A stretch of 64,000 nt of DNA from Ciona intestinalis (lineage: Eukaryota; Chordata; Ascidiacea; Phlebobranchia; Cionidae). This document shows positions 49,801-62,650 of the stretch, piece after piece. The notes below the pieces were generated by a model. It saw nothing but the letters and a program-made list of their open reading frames with translations, did no database searches and was not told the DNA's origin. Position 1 is the stretch's first letter. The number at the start of each line of letters is the position of its first letter. The stretch is taken from the NCBI RefSeq assembly GCF_000224145.3, contig NW_004190423.2:400267-464266 (forward strand), given 5' to 3'. Position numbers and translations under genes: made by a program.

Positions 49801-52800
49801 TATTTGTCCGCTTCTTGCGCTTATTCGCTTTCAAACCACTTTTTGCCACAATTAAATTTGATTGGAATCTGGTATGTAACAGTTTATTCTGCCATTCATT
49901 GTTGCCTCGTACTGTTTATAACGTAACAATGAGGATTCTTAAGCTTATCCGTAACGGTCGAATGAACATGGCTATACGTCACGCGCGGAAGAAAATTAAT
50001 AATCGATTGTTTTGATTCCTGGTCGCGAATAACCGCGAAAAAAACGCGAAAATTTCGCGATCGCGGCCTCGCGCAGGTGTGTGCTGTGACGTCATAATAT
50101 GAACTGTACACGTAACAATGGGTAGGGCTAAGTTGCCCCCAACATAGTTCCGGGTCGAATAAGGGGTAACCTAACCCACGGGTTTAGAAGAGTTAGTCGC
50201 AAAGTCGGGTTAATCTAAAACTATTTACCCGGACAGGGATTTGAACCCGGGACGGTAAAGGTTTGTGTGGTATCGAATTCAAGTTACATGTGGTCTAGGC
50301 ATGGGGGTATGGGTGCATTATGGGTCTCTGAGTTAATAAAGGTAACTTATTTATCCTCGCATGGCGGGGCAACGACAGTCGTTATAACACAGGTGTTCTG
50401 TTTCATAAAACTCGTAAGTTACCACGTATGTAACTTGTTTATCCTCGCATGGCGGGGCAAAGATAGTCGTTATAACACGGTTTCATACACCTTGTATCCT
50501 CTAACGTGCTATACCTTGTACGACATTATCCAAACACAATCCTTAACATAAGTTAAGGCGCTGGTACAGAGACTAGAATATTCTATTTTAAGTTTTAACC
50601 AGGTGAAAAAATTCACTATTTAACTTTTTGGTTTAGCTTTTGATCTTAGCTTCGTGGGTAAACCAGCCCACATAAGAAGTAAGATATACCAGGAGATCAA
50701 CCCTTCAAGGTTATGTTACATTAAAATACACACTTATCTATCAATAGATCAACGTTGGAGTATTGGTTTACCATGTTCTCATATGGAGGCATATATATAA
50801 ATATATTTCAAACAGACTGTTTGAAAGGTGTTCTTAGTTAATACAATGATACCATTTTGTTAAAACCGGACCTTTTAAAATACCAAAGGTTCACGATATA
50901 CTTGGATCCTCTGTTTAGCGGTGCACCCCATTTATAAAATCTCACAGTTAATTTTTTTTTTAAATGTGACTGAAACTGTCGATTTTGGGCCCGAATAAAA
51001 CTGGTTTAATCTAGTTTTAACTGGTTCCAGTTACATGTATAACCATGCCAGCTGTTTGTTGGAGTGATGGGGATTCGGTTTCGCGTAATTCTGGATTTAG
51101 GTTGTGTTTGTTGACGTAACAATCTCCATTTGTGTTCGATTGTCATCGGAAACAATCGCACGAATTCTAGACCGAGGGAGAATTTCGGAAATTCGTGACA
51201 ATTAATCATTTGTGATGTAACAATTGAGATTGTGTCAAGAATCGAGCTAATGTTTGTACCAAAGTCACGCTAGGGGGTTGAGATTTAGGTCAGAGGTGGC
51301 CATATTACCTCTATACCCAGGGTGCTACCATCTAGTCTAGACCCAACCGAGGCAGTTTATAGACAATCAATTCTATTCTTTATAAAAAGCTTTAAAGCAA
51401 GCGCGTAGGCAATAGTTGGCCCATTACTTCAATGCCCAACATGCATGGAGACATCTTAACTGAAAATATGATTAGTTTTTATGACTCACCGTCCACGGTT
51501 TTACCAGGTGTTATAGCAATATATGAAATAAGGAATCCTCGCCCGCTGAAAGTTAAAGGTCGTCGAAAGGTCACCGTGGCTGTGTTGTTGTGTAACGTCA
51601 CAATGTCGGGGTTGTTACCAGAACAATAAGTATCTAAAAAAGAAAATGGAAGTTAGAATATTTCGGTTACCGTACCACTGTATTAAGTTAGAACAAAGTT
51701 AGAACGTTTCGCGTCGATTAAACTAAATTAAAAGTGGCCTCCGCCAAATGTAATCTGCAGTGTCTGCCTACCATTAACCAGAAGACATAAAAGTGTAACA
51801 CCCATGTTTGAAAATTACAGAATCAAATTAACAGTTAGAATAATTGATTTATATTTATAACAGCCGCCTGTTGTCGTTTGAAATTTAAAACTTAAACTAA
51901 TTCTTCCGGTGCTAACATGTCGTTTCCCGCCAAAGCAGTAAATAACAACAAGAAAATTAACCAATCAGAAGTCGCCACGTTTCCGATTCAAATAACGCAG
52001 GTGTTCAACTTATTCGCACAACGGCTGGTGTAAGATATAAACAACAAGTGGGGAGTTGGAAAAACAAAAACAACCTTTCGAAAAACAAAAGACCGTGACA
52101 GTAATGAAAGAGCACGTAATCTGCAACGCCGTTAAGAAAGATTCTGAAAAAGACTAATGACACTAGAAATTCTCGAAATATATCTTTAGTGCACCGTTAG
52201 TTGATCCTAATTTTTGTTGCTTATTTGGTAACATTCAGTATATTCAGTTATGATGCAACAAGAATCGTCCAAAACTATGATCAGTACAATATCTACGGAA
52301 TAATCACACTTATTTAAAAGGTTTACGCTCCTATACGTTTCACACAGCAATTTCTCAAACTAGTCCAAGGCCCATGACAGTAATGTTAAGTCAAACTAAA
52401 AACAAAGCGCCAATAAATCCACTCGTTTGATATGCACGGTTACGCTTGTCTTAACGCGCTACATATTGTGACGTGTTTGTGTAAAATGCGCTGAATTTTC
52501 TCAAAACATTTCGACCAGCGCGACTTAAATCCGATGACATGTAGTCCGACCACCTGGCAACGGATTAGAATAAGCCTTCAATATACGTGGGCTAAGGTGG
52601 ATTCCCACGCTTATAGGAAGTGGTCCAATATGTTTAGTTTTAACAGAGGCAGATCTATCTATATGGTGCGGCATAAGTTTTGTTTAGCCTTGATTTATGT
52701 ATAAGAGGTTGGGGTAAGATGGTCCATCTTTTCATTCTCTTCTTTTATCGTCCCGTTTTGTAGCAAACAAACACATTTCATGACTGTGTTCTTGCAACTC

Positions 52801-55800
52801 TAAAATAGCGTTTTTAACGCACGATTAGGAAATATGGGATAATATGTGCCTAGCGATATTCATCTTACCCCACCATAACATATTAACATGCTTGATTTAT
52901 AATGTAATCACTTGTAGATACTCGGATTTTATAACTCGGATAAATTTAACAGCCCAACTTATTTCCCCTCAAATCACGTGCCGTCACGCTCGAGCGAGCA
53001 CACTTTCCGCCCCAGTAACTTCGCCACAAATCTGGGGATGCCTTGCTTCGTGTGTTTGTATGTTTGCTTCATTTTTATTAAGACCCACCCAAGCTGTATT
53101 ACCTAACCATTACATATGGGATGAATTATGCTATGTAGTTTTATAATAATGTGTGGTAGGGTGGATACCGTTAGCACATAATATCCCATAGTTTTCAAAT
53201 CGTGTTTGGTGTTTTAACAATTAACAACAATCTTTTAGAGTTATAAGAAAGGTTATACAAATTTCCAAATATTATTTGTTTTCTACCAAAAGGAACAGTA
53301 TAAGAAAATGAAAACAATCGCAGACCATCTTATCCTAACCTACAATAAACCTCCCAAAAAGATTTCAAACAGACATAGCTTATAACTCTGACGTGTCCTA
53401 GATGGCTTAGGATTTATGAATTCGATATTTCTCCTTGAAATATTTTCGAATCGCATTCGGTTTCAAAAGCTTCACATAAATCCACCTGTCACGTAACAAG
53501 GGGATTGTGACGTGCATAAAACACATTTAGTATGAGATCATATCACTTTATGTCGTGCAAATAATGATTGTGCAAGGTTTTAGAATTCCAGTGTTCACGG
53601 GCGAAAATTGATTGAAATGTGCACCGAGAACATTTTGTCTGGGAACACTGGCCTTTGTTTTGTACATATTTTATCACAACCGAGTTACAAAAAAAGTTTA
53701 AGCACAGAAATAGTACTGTGGGATAAGATCGAAACCGTTAGCACATAATATCCCATATTTCCTAATCGTGTTTTAAACAATTATCAAATAAATACAAATA
53801 AATACACAAAAACCAGTTAAACACTTATTAGAATTCGTCAAACAAGGATAACTACGTTCGATTAGGATTGGGATTACATTCTGATACAACATTCATGGTT
53901 GTGTAACTTGGTTGTTTTGCAAACAAGCCTTAATTTAGTGGGTAGACACCGCTGCAGGTCCGCATGTATATAGCCTACCAGTTTAACACGTAAAGTACAC
54001 AAACTGCTCGACTGTGAGCGGAGTTCGTACCACAGGAGCCTAATCTGTTATCAGCTTGTCAAGTAATTACAACCGTGAGGTGTAAGTCACGCAAAGTGGT
54101 CACGCCTCGGTACACACGCCAATCAGAGGCCTCCAAAGGTCACTATCATATTACACCAACGATGGACGAAATACAAAGTAATTTAAAAACTTTCAACAAG
54201 CGTTATATTGATGTATAACAATATGGACTAAGATAGATACCGTTAGCACATAATATCCCAGTTTTCCTAATACTGTTTTTAACAATTATCAACGCTTTGA
54301 AATACTGGACTGTCATTAAAATATGACCGCAATATCCATAGTCCGCATCTGACATTGGATTGCCACAGTATAATTAATATAAAAAGAATAAAATAGTTTT
54401 TAGCGTGTAAGATTCAAATGTGGTGACTTGCATTTTACATTTGACACTAAGACCACTACTCCACCGCATATTTAAGATTACGTCTGTATCTAACCGATTA
54501 CAAAGATAAGCGAAAAACAACAACATAATCTGACTGCCTCTTACATTCTTTTGGTTATAACTTGACGCATTTGAGGCGGCTCTTGTCACAGGACAGGCTT
54601 GTGTAAGGCTTAATAAGCAGTGTAAGGCAGGGTACAATTAACGTAGCTAAGTCCAAGTTTAAAGCCTATAATTACAATCTGAAAATCTCGCCCATAAAAC
54701 CGAATAGGTTGAGGAAACACATGCCAGCCGGCGGCATGGAGATTTAAATTTCCCGCCAACATGTTTAACAATCAGTATTGTGCGTCAACAAAGGTATTAT
54801 TGTTACGTAACACACGAGCATTCCAAACGTACATTTAAAGGTGAAAGTGGTGTGTGTAAGCTTTGTGTTGTGCTAAAATGGGACATTTATAAAGTTAGTA
54901 GGGGAACAGGGCGGGATACAATAGTTAAATGTGGCCTCTATAGTAAATAAACACTGCACAAACTTTATGTATATCTTGGAATAATAAGTTAAATTAATTA
55001 AAACAACAAAAAGACCGAATTATTAACAAAAGGACAGTCTTTAAAATATGCAGAATAAAAACTGCTCAATAAAAAGTGTCAAATGCAACGGCAAATTCCC
55101 AACATTAAACATCATTTCTGCTTTAAAAATTAGTGTTTAGGTTTTTGTTGTAAACTTAAGCCTAAGCTGATTAGTGTTTAAAGTCAATGAGATACAACAA
55201 CAAAGACTTCTATGTTGGATCAGTTACTCTGTGAATAATTAAGCACCAGACCGAAATACCATGCAGGCGAATGAACAGAGTAAATATCAACTGATAACAA
55301 CATTTGTATAAGCTGTCGCATACACCATATGTAATGAACTGGCCACTGGACGGTAATATATCTCTTCCTATGTATGATTGCATTTGTTGCTCATGTGAGG
55401 ATAAGTGTCGTTCATTTTGTGTTGGGCTAATGTCAAGGTGTAATACGGAATTGCGCAAATTTACAAATTAGTGTAATATATGAGTTGGAATGGTAGCATG
55501 AATTACCAAACTGTATTATATTACCAGTAATTTAATGTCTACAACGAAAATCCGTCTCACGCGTGAAACGAAAGCAAATTATTTACTATCTGCCGACAAA
55601 TTCGATTTATAGCTTACAATTTAAAGATGAGGCAAAGCCGTAAATTTAAACCGATATTTCAAACATATGATTTCCAAACAACAAACTTAAATCTACTAAT
55701 TCAAATTCTAAATCGTTTAAGCGACATTTGAAAGCCAAGAGATTAAGCCCGGCAATTTAAATGAAAAGTTTTCCTATAAATATCATTTTTATTAAATTTA

Positions 55801-58800
55801 CATAAACTAAGCCTAATAAAGTACAATCTATTTATCGTTGTTCGGCCACGCGAGGATAAATAAGTTACACATATGTTAACTCGTAAACGGGCACGAGGTG
55901 TATGAAACAGAACACTCGTGTTATAACGGCTGTCATTACTCCGACATGCGAGGATAAACCAGTTACATACGTGGTAACTTGTAAGCGGGCACGAGGTGTA
56001 TAAAACAGAACACCCCTGTTATAACAACTGTCGTTGCCTCGTCATGCAAGGATAAATAAGTTACATACATTCATTTCCATTTTACAATCCAACAGCACCC
56101 TTTACAACCTATGCCCGTGTATAGTGTATAAAGTCGTATGTGAACCTAGCATATGTTCAAACACATACCAGCACATACCGGTACAATGCAAACAAAACAC
56201 TGGTCAGCAGGTCAACAATTTTACCTACTCTTTAAGTTTTAATAACAAACCATTTTTACAGTTTCTATGCAACACACACGCGATAAATTACGTTAGAATT
56301 GCACCATTTACGTCACAAACGAATTAGAACATTTATTGTTTCATTTATTGTTTGATAAATGGAACAAACGATATTCTAGAATAGCTATTCTTGAAATTTT
56401 AGAACAGGCAATTATTGCAGCACAATTGCGTGTTTAGCAGAAACGGTTTTTTAAAACTTATTTGTTTTTTTTTAACCCCAGTGGTTTTAACGACTGTGGT
56501 TTTGCTGTTAGTTTCCTTCTCATCGTTGTTTTAATGAGTTTGATCTTCGCTACTGCATACGGGTAAGGGTTACATAAAAATACATCGATGTAATTCCAAT
56601 TTAACATTTTTCGCGATTTTTAACTCAAATCTCGCCTAAGTATTTGTTGTACTAGTTTAAGTGCAGCAATGTCATACAACAGTGGTCCTTTGTTACGTAA
56701 CAGTGCGTTCCCAGACTATTTATAAAAGAGATTCCAGCCAGTCAAGTGTCCACAAAAATTGACATCACAGTTTTCATTCATGATCTATAAATAGTTTAAA
56801 ACGCAATAAACTAAAACCACGTAAATTTTCTGCTTAACTTAGTGTATTTTGCAATAAGCTATCGTAGTCCAAAAAGTCGCACAGCTAGTTTGATTAAATT
56901 CTTTGAAAAATTAAATTAAAAAACGCGGTTTTGTCAAGTTTAGGTCGCAAAATTTAGAAAAACCAATACAAATTTTTCATTTATTCACAAATTAATCAAA
57001 TTTTGACCGAACACAGAATATTAAATAGTTGAATTAGATTTTACGCCAGAATTTTGTTGTCGAACATTAATAATGCTGTGTTGACAGAGGTAAACGAAAC
57101 CCGTGTCCCTTAGAATTACATGGTTAATTTAAAGCCTGCTAAAACGTTTAGCTTGTCCCGTAGGATTAATTAAGGTCCCGCTAGATAGGTTTGTTGTGTT
57201 TGCTTTTCCCCACTTTGCCATCTAAGCCAACAAAAGTTAGGTGCATTCGACTGTGACGTCACATGTGCGTTGGTGAGGGCATACTCGACCTGGTTTCGAC
57301 TGGTTGTTACGTCACAGAGGAAGGCTCTTACCTCTTCGAAACGAATCACGATTACCGCGCATGAGACACTCGGGATTACTTTCACATTCTACAACTCAAT
57401 ATGATGAATCGGCATTGTGACGTCACAAATCGGACAGTTTATCGAGAAGCGCTAAACGCGAATTTCAACACTGTTAAACCGATCCCACTTCGTAAATTTT
57501 AATTATATATGAAACTCTTTATATCCGTTCACTGTACGTTCCAGTAAAATAGGTGTGTTTAAATTTAGGGCCTTTAAAAAAAATTTTTTTTAACATAAAA
57601 TCTATTTTTTCCAAGATTCGCGTTTAAAAAAAGAATCGAAAAACGACTTTTTGTATAATCTATTAACATACTTGCAATTATAGATTAAAATATGCAAAGT
57701 ATTTTGTTTTGAGTATTTATGTAAACTATATTTATAGGAGTGTTGTCGCAATTTGTAAAATTATCTTATTTGAATTTATTCTCACACCGTATGAAACCGC
57801 AGACATAAACACATTATAACAAGCATTATTAGTTGCGCCAAGTAGGTGGTCTGTGACGTCATAGTGGTCCAAAGTCAAGTCACAAAGAGCTTTGTGAGAT
57901 CACTTAGGAACATCCGCCAGGCTCATAAGATGATTTATCAACATTAATAAGATAAGACGATTATTTATAGATTATAAACACTTGTGGGCCAAGCGATTGC
58001 TTTCAAGTAACACAGCAATAAATTTGTCGACCAAATAAGTCACCAATGCATTAAATTCAACCTAAATTTTAAGATTTAGTTTAACAAAGATATTTATTAA
58101 CCCTGATAAGCAAGTTAAACGACGTCAACATGTCGGACACAAAACAATTATACAGAAAAAGGTTTATTATTAATTTAATTATAAAAGAAGCAAAGTTAAA
58201 TGTCCTATATTAATACGCATGCTCACAGTTTTACAAAAAAAAATTTCTAATCAATTTTGACTCTTTTAAGTGAAGCTGATAGTCCATTTATCCGATTATC
58301 TAAAAAAAAGAAAAAAAATCTTAAAAATTTGCCAAAATCGTGGCAATTTTTCGCTCGATTTTTCTTCAAATTTTAGTTCGCGGTCAATTTATCATCGTTA
58401 ACAAAATGCTGCCAAATAAGGAGACATTTTTGCAAAATTCCGCCCGGAATTTGTCTCATTTCGCAGCGTTATTAGTGTAAACACGTTCAGGTTACCTAAA
58501 GTTAGTTAATCGCTATCGGACCCAGCTAGCAATGTCAGCTAATCTGTTTAATCTTCAGCGTTAGTTGCCCAAGATGATTAATATCACAGCAGTTAGATAA
58601 AATCTCACACAGAAATGCTTTCAGATCGCTACACTGAATTACAGCGGTAACTTCAAAGGGATGAACGACTTAGGCGGCTTATGACTTAACAAGAGGAGTT
58701 ATGACATCACTAACTGGAAAGCAGTGGGAACTCCCAACTAAATCAAGCCTAAAATAAAAAAGTCTCTATTTTTCAATGTGTTTTGTATAAAAAGTAACGT

Positions 58801-61800
58801 AAGCACCACTTTTTAACTTAAATACGACTTAAATATGAATAACTTTAATTTCAATCCTAATTCAAAGCGTCCTAACATATATTTTTACTCATATTTACAT
58901 ACAATTTGATAAAACTACGTTTTTACTTTATGCGTACTCGAGTATTCGTAACAGTAACCTTATTGTTTCATTGGTGACGTAACAAAGGTGTTTATCAGCC
59001 ACATCATAATCACTCAACAATCAGATTGTTTAAACACAGGTGCGAACTGTGACATCAAAGGAAATATTATGAGATCATAATTGACATTATGCAAACTTAA
59101 CTGGAACCTAACCTAGCGTTTTAAAGATTATTTCAATCAAATTTGCATTAACAGTAAAGTGCAATTTGACAAAGATGGCGAAACCGTTTCAGAATTTTAC
59201 ATTCTAGTGCAAAACTACGTAATATTTGTCGTTTTTTCTTACAGTTTTATATTTAAAATCACATTAAACGCAATCAAAATTGTCTAAATTTGCATTAAAG
59301 TTCAATTAAACGAACACTATAGTTTACAGTGGCTTATAAACTGGTCTACTAGTACTGGGCCATAGGAACTTTTACATGACACCCAACGTGACCGTGATAA
59401 AGTGTCCCAATATATTTTGCCATGTTAACCTCGTTTGTGAAATTCGTTCCGCTAATATATAATGAAGGCACTCAAAGATAATAATCAAGTTTTATAAACT
59501 GTTAAAATATTAATTGATACAAAAAAGCGAAAATATACAACTATTTAAGCCAACCTAAAAACTCTATGTAGTAACATAAAAAATACCATTTTTAAAAGAA
59601 TTAAATTTTTAAAAATCTTATAATTTATCTTTTTTAACATTTGTTTAGTAAATGGGTTTTAAAAGGAAAACGACGTCATTTTTTGTGGATTTAATAATGC
59701 ATACAAGGGGTAAACAATATAGCATAAAACATGGGGCTTAAATTTACGTTGTTATAAGCTTATCAATTGCTTTTAAGTAAAATAACTGTATTTTGGGGGT
59801 TTACGGTTCGTAGGGTTTTGCCAAAGATGCTTCAAGATTACAAGAAACGTTGAAAACCCGAATTTATTATTTATAACTCGCAACATCGCGTGAAACTCGA
59901 CCGTAAGCGTGGTTGAAAGAAATATTGTCGTAAAAGTGGGCTGAGTCATAAAAAATTTCCAAAAAAGATGAAAAATACACCCAGATATTATCGGCAAACA
60001 TATAGACAGGATTTTAACGCTATCGGTGTCTCACCAGATTGCAGAGGAAACGTTGGGTAAAAAATTAACATTTTTACCAGAAGAGAAATTTGAGGCAATC
60101 AACTAACTTATTTGTTAATTTTTTGTTATATTGTAAAAATATGGTTAAAAGTGCTCAATCATGAAATTCGACAAACTGAGACATCATGATGCCTGAACAT
60201 AAGAGCATTCTTTGCCAAAAAAAAAACGAAATTAGGCGAAATTTTAGATCCAAATTTTACACAGGACTATAAAACCTATTTTGGAAGCAATAACTAAAGA
60301 GTACGTTCTAGAATATGTATTAAGTTTTACTAGTGTTCTAGAACTTTACAATATATCAGTGTTACGTCATAAAGACTTATGGTTGGGCTTATAATTTGAC
60401 AACATCCTAAAATTCCCATATGTACCAGGCTTAATATAAGCCTGTTCTTCCCGGATTTAAGTCAGACTTTAAACCTACTTTAAGTCCCTATGCGCTCAGT
60501 TATGTTCGTAAACATGTATACCGAGATTATGATAACATGCTTTGTAGTAGGAGCCAACATAGGTCATTTAGGGGGCATAATTACATTTGGGCCGACTTGA
60601 AAGTGAACGTAATAAGAGCCATGTTCAGTTACGCTGCAGATATGTCGGCCATATAGTCTGCAAGCGCAATGGTTTTGAACTCTTGAAAAGTTTCTTTGCA
60701 TTAATGTCAATAGAATGAATGAACGTGGCATATTTATACTAGCATGGCATGGCAACGACAATCTTATGACACGGGTGTTCTGCTTTATACAGCTCGTGCC
60801 CGCTGACGAGTTACCACGTATGTAATTTCGTGGTTTAACTGGAATATTCTAACTTAAACAGACAGTTTAACTTAACAATCAACCACATTTCCAAATATCC
60901 TTGGACGACGAAAATGAAGTAGACCCATTAAAAAGTAACTGAATACGGAAACGTCCATTCCAGTTTAACCCTTTTTAACCTTTCGTTCTATATTTTAATA
61001 GGTTTGGTCCACTAATCTGTCGTTACATGCCGTTTGTATGTATGGAATTTGAGACTGCTTTCTTAAGCGGGGACCACTTAGCACATTAGGGTTCTGCTGC
61101 CTTGTACCCTCTGTCAGCAGGTCATTAATAAAACATAGCTAAGATACAGACACCACCATACTGCGCTTATAACATGAGATAAGATGATACGAAAATTGCC
61201 CAAAACTAATAAATGAAATAAACTATATATACTCTTTAATTATTTTTTATGGTAAAACCTTTATTTAGTTTTTGGTTTATGTTAAAAACGATGTTTAACT
61301 TTGCCATGAACCATGCTCAAACGTTTCTAATATGCAGAAGTGCCAATATATAAAAACATACGATGTGGATCCTTTACAATTTAATCGTAGCATAACTGTT
61401 GTGTTCGTATTAAGACCTCTAGACGGTTTACTTTATTAGTGGTGTATAAATCTGCTCTAACCCACTCAGCTTAAAGAAAAAACAACACATCTATGACGTA
61501 ATACATGGATATGTGACAACATCACTGTTGTTGTGAGGTGGCAAATGAAGTTATAATTCAACCAATCAGAGCGGAAGTCGTATTTAACCTTCAACACTGC
61601 CAAAAATTAGCGGGCAACACTTCTCTGGCAAATGTTGGCGCCTGGGAGCCACACAAACAAATAAGATAGATATCTAGAACTGGTGGATCAGTGTTTATGG
61701 GAAGCCGTGAAATTCCGCGAGGTTGCGAGCCGTGACCGGAGGCCTTAGATAACCATGCTAACTAGGACATCCGCTGAGCGTGAAAATTTGCGATCGTAAA

Positions 61801-62650
61801 ATTATGCAACAACTAGATGATTAAAAAGGTGTTCGAAAGAAAAACATAAAGAAAACGAGTAAAATTAAAACATTCAATACTGTGGGGTAAGATGGATACC
61901 GTCAGAACATAATCTCCAATATTGCCCAATCATTTTAAACAATATCCCATATAATTCAGTAAATATTCTTTTATTTACAACCAAATAAGAAAATAACATG
62001 AAATGATATGGGCCGTCTTACCCCAACTTATCACAAATAAAACTTTAAGCCAATAATTACCGAACGCGTACGGACAAAAAGCAAACTACAAGTAAAGTGC
62101 CAGCTTGCTACTTTCTTAAAACAACTCTCTTAATTACAATGCGACTGTTTAAATCACTTTACTAGTTTAATCAAACAATGCATTTTATGCAATTATGCAT
62201 CCTGTGCGATTCTAGCATAATGTTAATTGAAATACCACAAAGCAACTCCGTGCCCACTGACGAGTTACCTCTATAAAATGTTTAAGAACATCAAATTAGT
62301 TAGACAACTAAAGTGACGAGGCTACACGGAGGTAGCCAGCCAACAATATATTTAAAAACATGCAGACGAATTCTTACCTAGACCACTCTTCGTTTTCCCG
62401 ACTCCAATAAATACTTCGACTTCCCCTTTATCGCAATCATCGACCGAGTTCTCTGCCATGAAAAAGTCTCCAAACTTCAGTTGGATTCCCTTCCCACTCG
62501 GGACGATTATCTCCCAACTACACGTCACAAAACCACCATTGTTAGGGAATGCTGACGTAAATTTTGGTAACGTCACTTTAGGGGGTCGGGGGTAGTTTGG
62601 TGACGTAAAAGTTCCCGAACTTCCAGTTAAAACAGCATTGCAGGTCGACA
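37879..62650 (-). CDS. DCBLD-family receptor: CUB, LCCL, discoidin (F5/8C), TM, long tail
   Basis: Single-pass cell-surface protein, likely orthologous to DCBLD1/2 (neuropilin-like). Exons (minus): 62650-62378 and 51633-51490 (CUB; four Cys in STC, FVTC, DDC, TYC), 48079-48010 and 43390-43257 (LCCL; VVCPAGC, AVHAGV), 43046-42924, 42670-42549, 42017-41899 and 41829-41667 (discoidin; QLTASS, HSSEQWIQVNL, VRPPITAKYLRVYP), 41140-40982, 40666-40605 and 40489-40435 (Thr/Pro stem, run of ten Thr), 39902-39812 (TM, SIIIIAIVAALAVTSILLAA then RKRKK), 39746-39673, 39427-39074, 38723-37879 (Ser/Pro/Tyr-rich tail, stop at 37879). Twelve of the junctions shown have matching phase; the CUB-LCCL junction (phase 1 to phase 2) does not, so one small exon is missing between 48080 and 51489. 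About 925 residues are assembled; the signal-peptide exon was not found. Domain order separates it from neuropilins (CUB-CUB-F5/8C-F5/8C-MAM). Confidence 0.9.
39893..40096 (-). repeat. Inverted duplication arm A (includes TM-exon acceptor)
   Basis: Reverse complement of 42151-42357, about 90% alike over 200 bases. The arm covers the intron before the TM exon, its acceptor TTTCTCCACAG and the first ten exon bases, plus a SINE tail. Confidence 0.9.
41230..41600 (+). repeat. 97-bp repeat, about four copies, DCBLD intron
   Basis: CCTACAGTGAGGCA at 41277, 41374, 41470 and 41567. It has the same unit and orientation as 4960-5390. Confidence 0.9.
42151..42357 (+). repeat. Inverted duplication arm B
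   Basis: Carries a copy of the TM-exon acceptor on the opposite strand (TTTCTCCATAGAGAAAAGTA). It lies in the intron between the second and third discoidin exons. Confidence 0.9.
42378..42482 (+). mobile_element. SINE 3' half, DCBLD intron
   Basis: TCACCCACAAAGTTACATAC, GGTACGAGGTGTATGAAAC, GTGTTATAACGACTGTCG and a GGAATAAATAAGTTA end. Confidence 0.65.
43391..48009. other. Large DCBLD intron inside the LCCL domain
   Basis: About 4.6 kb without a credible exon. It contains TIR-element copies (43505-43670 diverged, 44967-45107, 46103-46236, 47083-47252), the hairpin at 44621-44727, a G-rich patch near 45545 and a 97-bp-type unit near 47850-47990. Open frames around 43717-44196 overlap on both strands and look like chance. 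Confidence 0.6.
44621..44727. repeat. Isolated long hairpin, 41-bp arms
   Basis: Arm 44621-44661 (starts CTTGTAACACTCACT) pairs with 44687-44727, with only two mismatches, around a 25-base loop. No tandem copies were seen. Confidence 0.93.
48080..51489. other. DCBLD intron(s) between LCCL and CUB exons
   Basis: No exon could be supported, although phase demands one small one. It holds TGACGTCA words (49492, 49639, 50087), two SINE tails in tandem (50340-50490, minus) and a tRNA-like B box near 50240. Confidence 0.5.
50340..50490 (-). mobile_element. Two SINE tail units
   Basis: CTTATTTATCCTCGCATGGC / CTTGTTTATCCTCGCATGGC, each followed by a GGGGCAA(C/A)GA(C/T)AGTCGTTATAA block. Confidence 0.6.
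52706..52880. mobile_element. TIR element, second subfamily
   Basis: Starts with AGGTTGGGGTAAGATGGTCC and ends with ATTCATCTTACCCCACCATA; the interior has CGTCCCGTTTTGTAGCAAAC. Here GGGGTAAGATGG replaces GGGGAAGATGGG at the ends. Confidence 0.7.
53150..53345. mobile_element. TIR element, second subfamily
   Basis: GTAGGGTGGATACCGTTAGC at the left, ACCATCTTATCCTAACCTAC at the right, CACATAATATCCCATAG inside. Confidence 0.65.
55845..56070 (+). mobile_element. Two to three SINE tail units in tandem
   Basis: Repeats of GGGCACGAGGTGTATGAAAC / GGGCACGAGGTGTATAAAAC, with ATAACGGCTGTC / ATAACAACTGTC and GCGAGGATAAA.. words. Confidence 0.65.
61880..62035. mobile_element. TIR element, second subfamily
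   Basis: Left end ACTGTGGGGTAAGATGGATA, right end CCGTCTTACCCCAACTTATC; the middle is shortened. Confidence 0.65.

Larger units (their letters stand above)
51634..62377. other. 10.7-kb intron splitting the CUB domain
   Basis: AT-rich, without a convincing exon on either strand. TIR-element copies of the second subfamily lie at about 52706-52880, 53150-53345, 53714-53790, 54222-54310 and 61880-62035. SINE tails are at 55845-56070 and 60735-60830. TGACGTCA occurs at 57254, 57418 and 57854. Confidence 0.6.

Noticed and set aside
54374..54637. 87-residue minus-strand open frame in the CUB intron
   Set aside because: Low-complexity flanks, no recognisable motif and no supporting neighbour exon.
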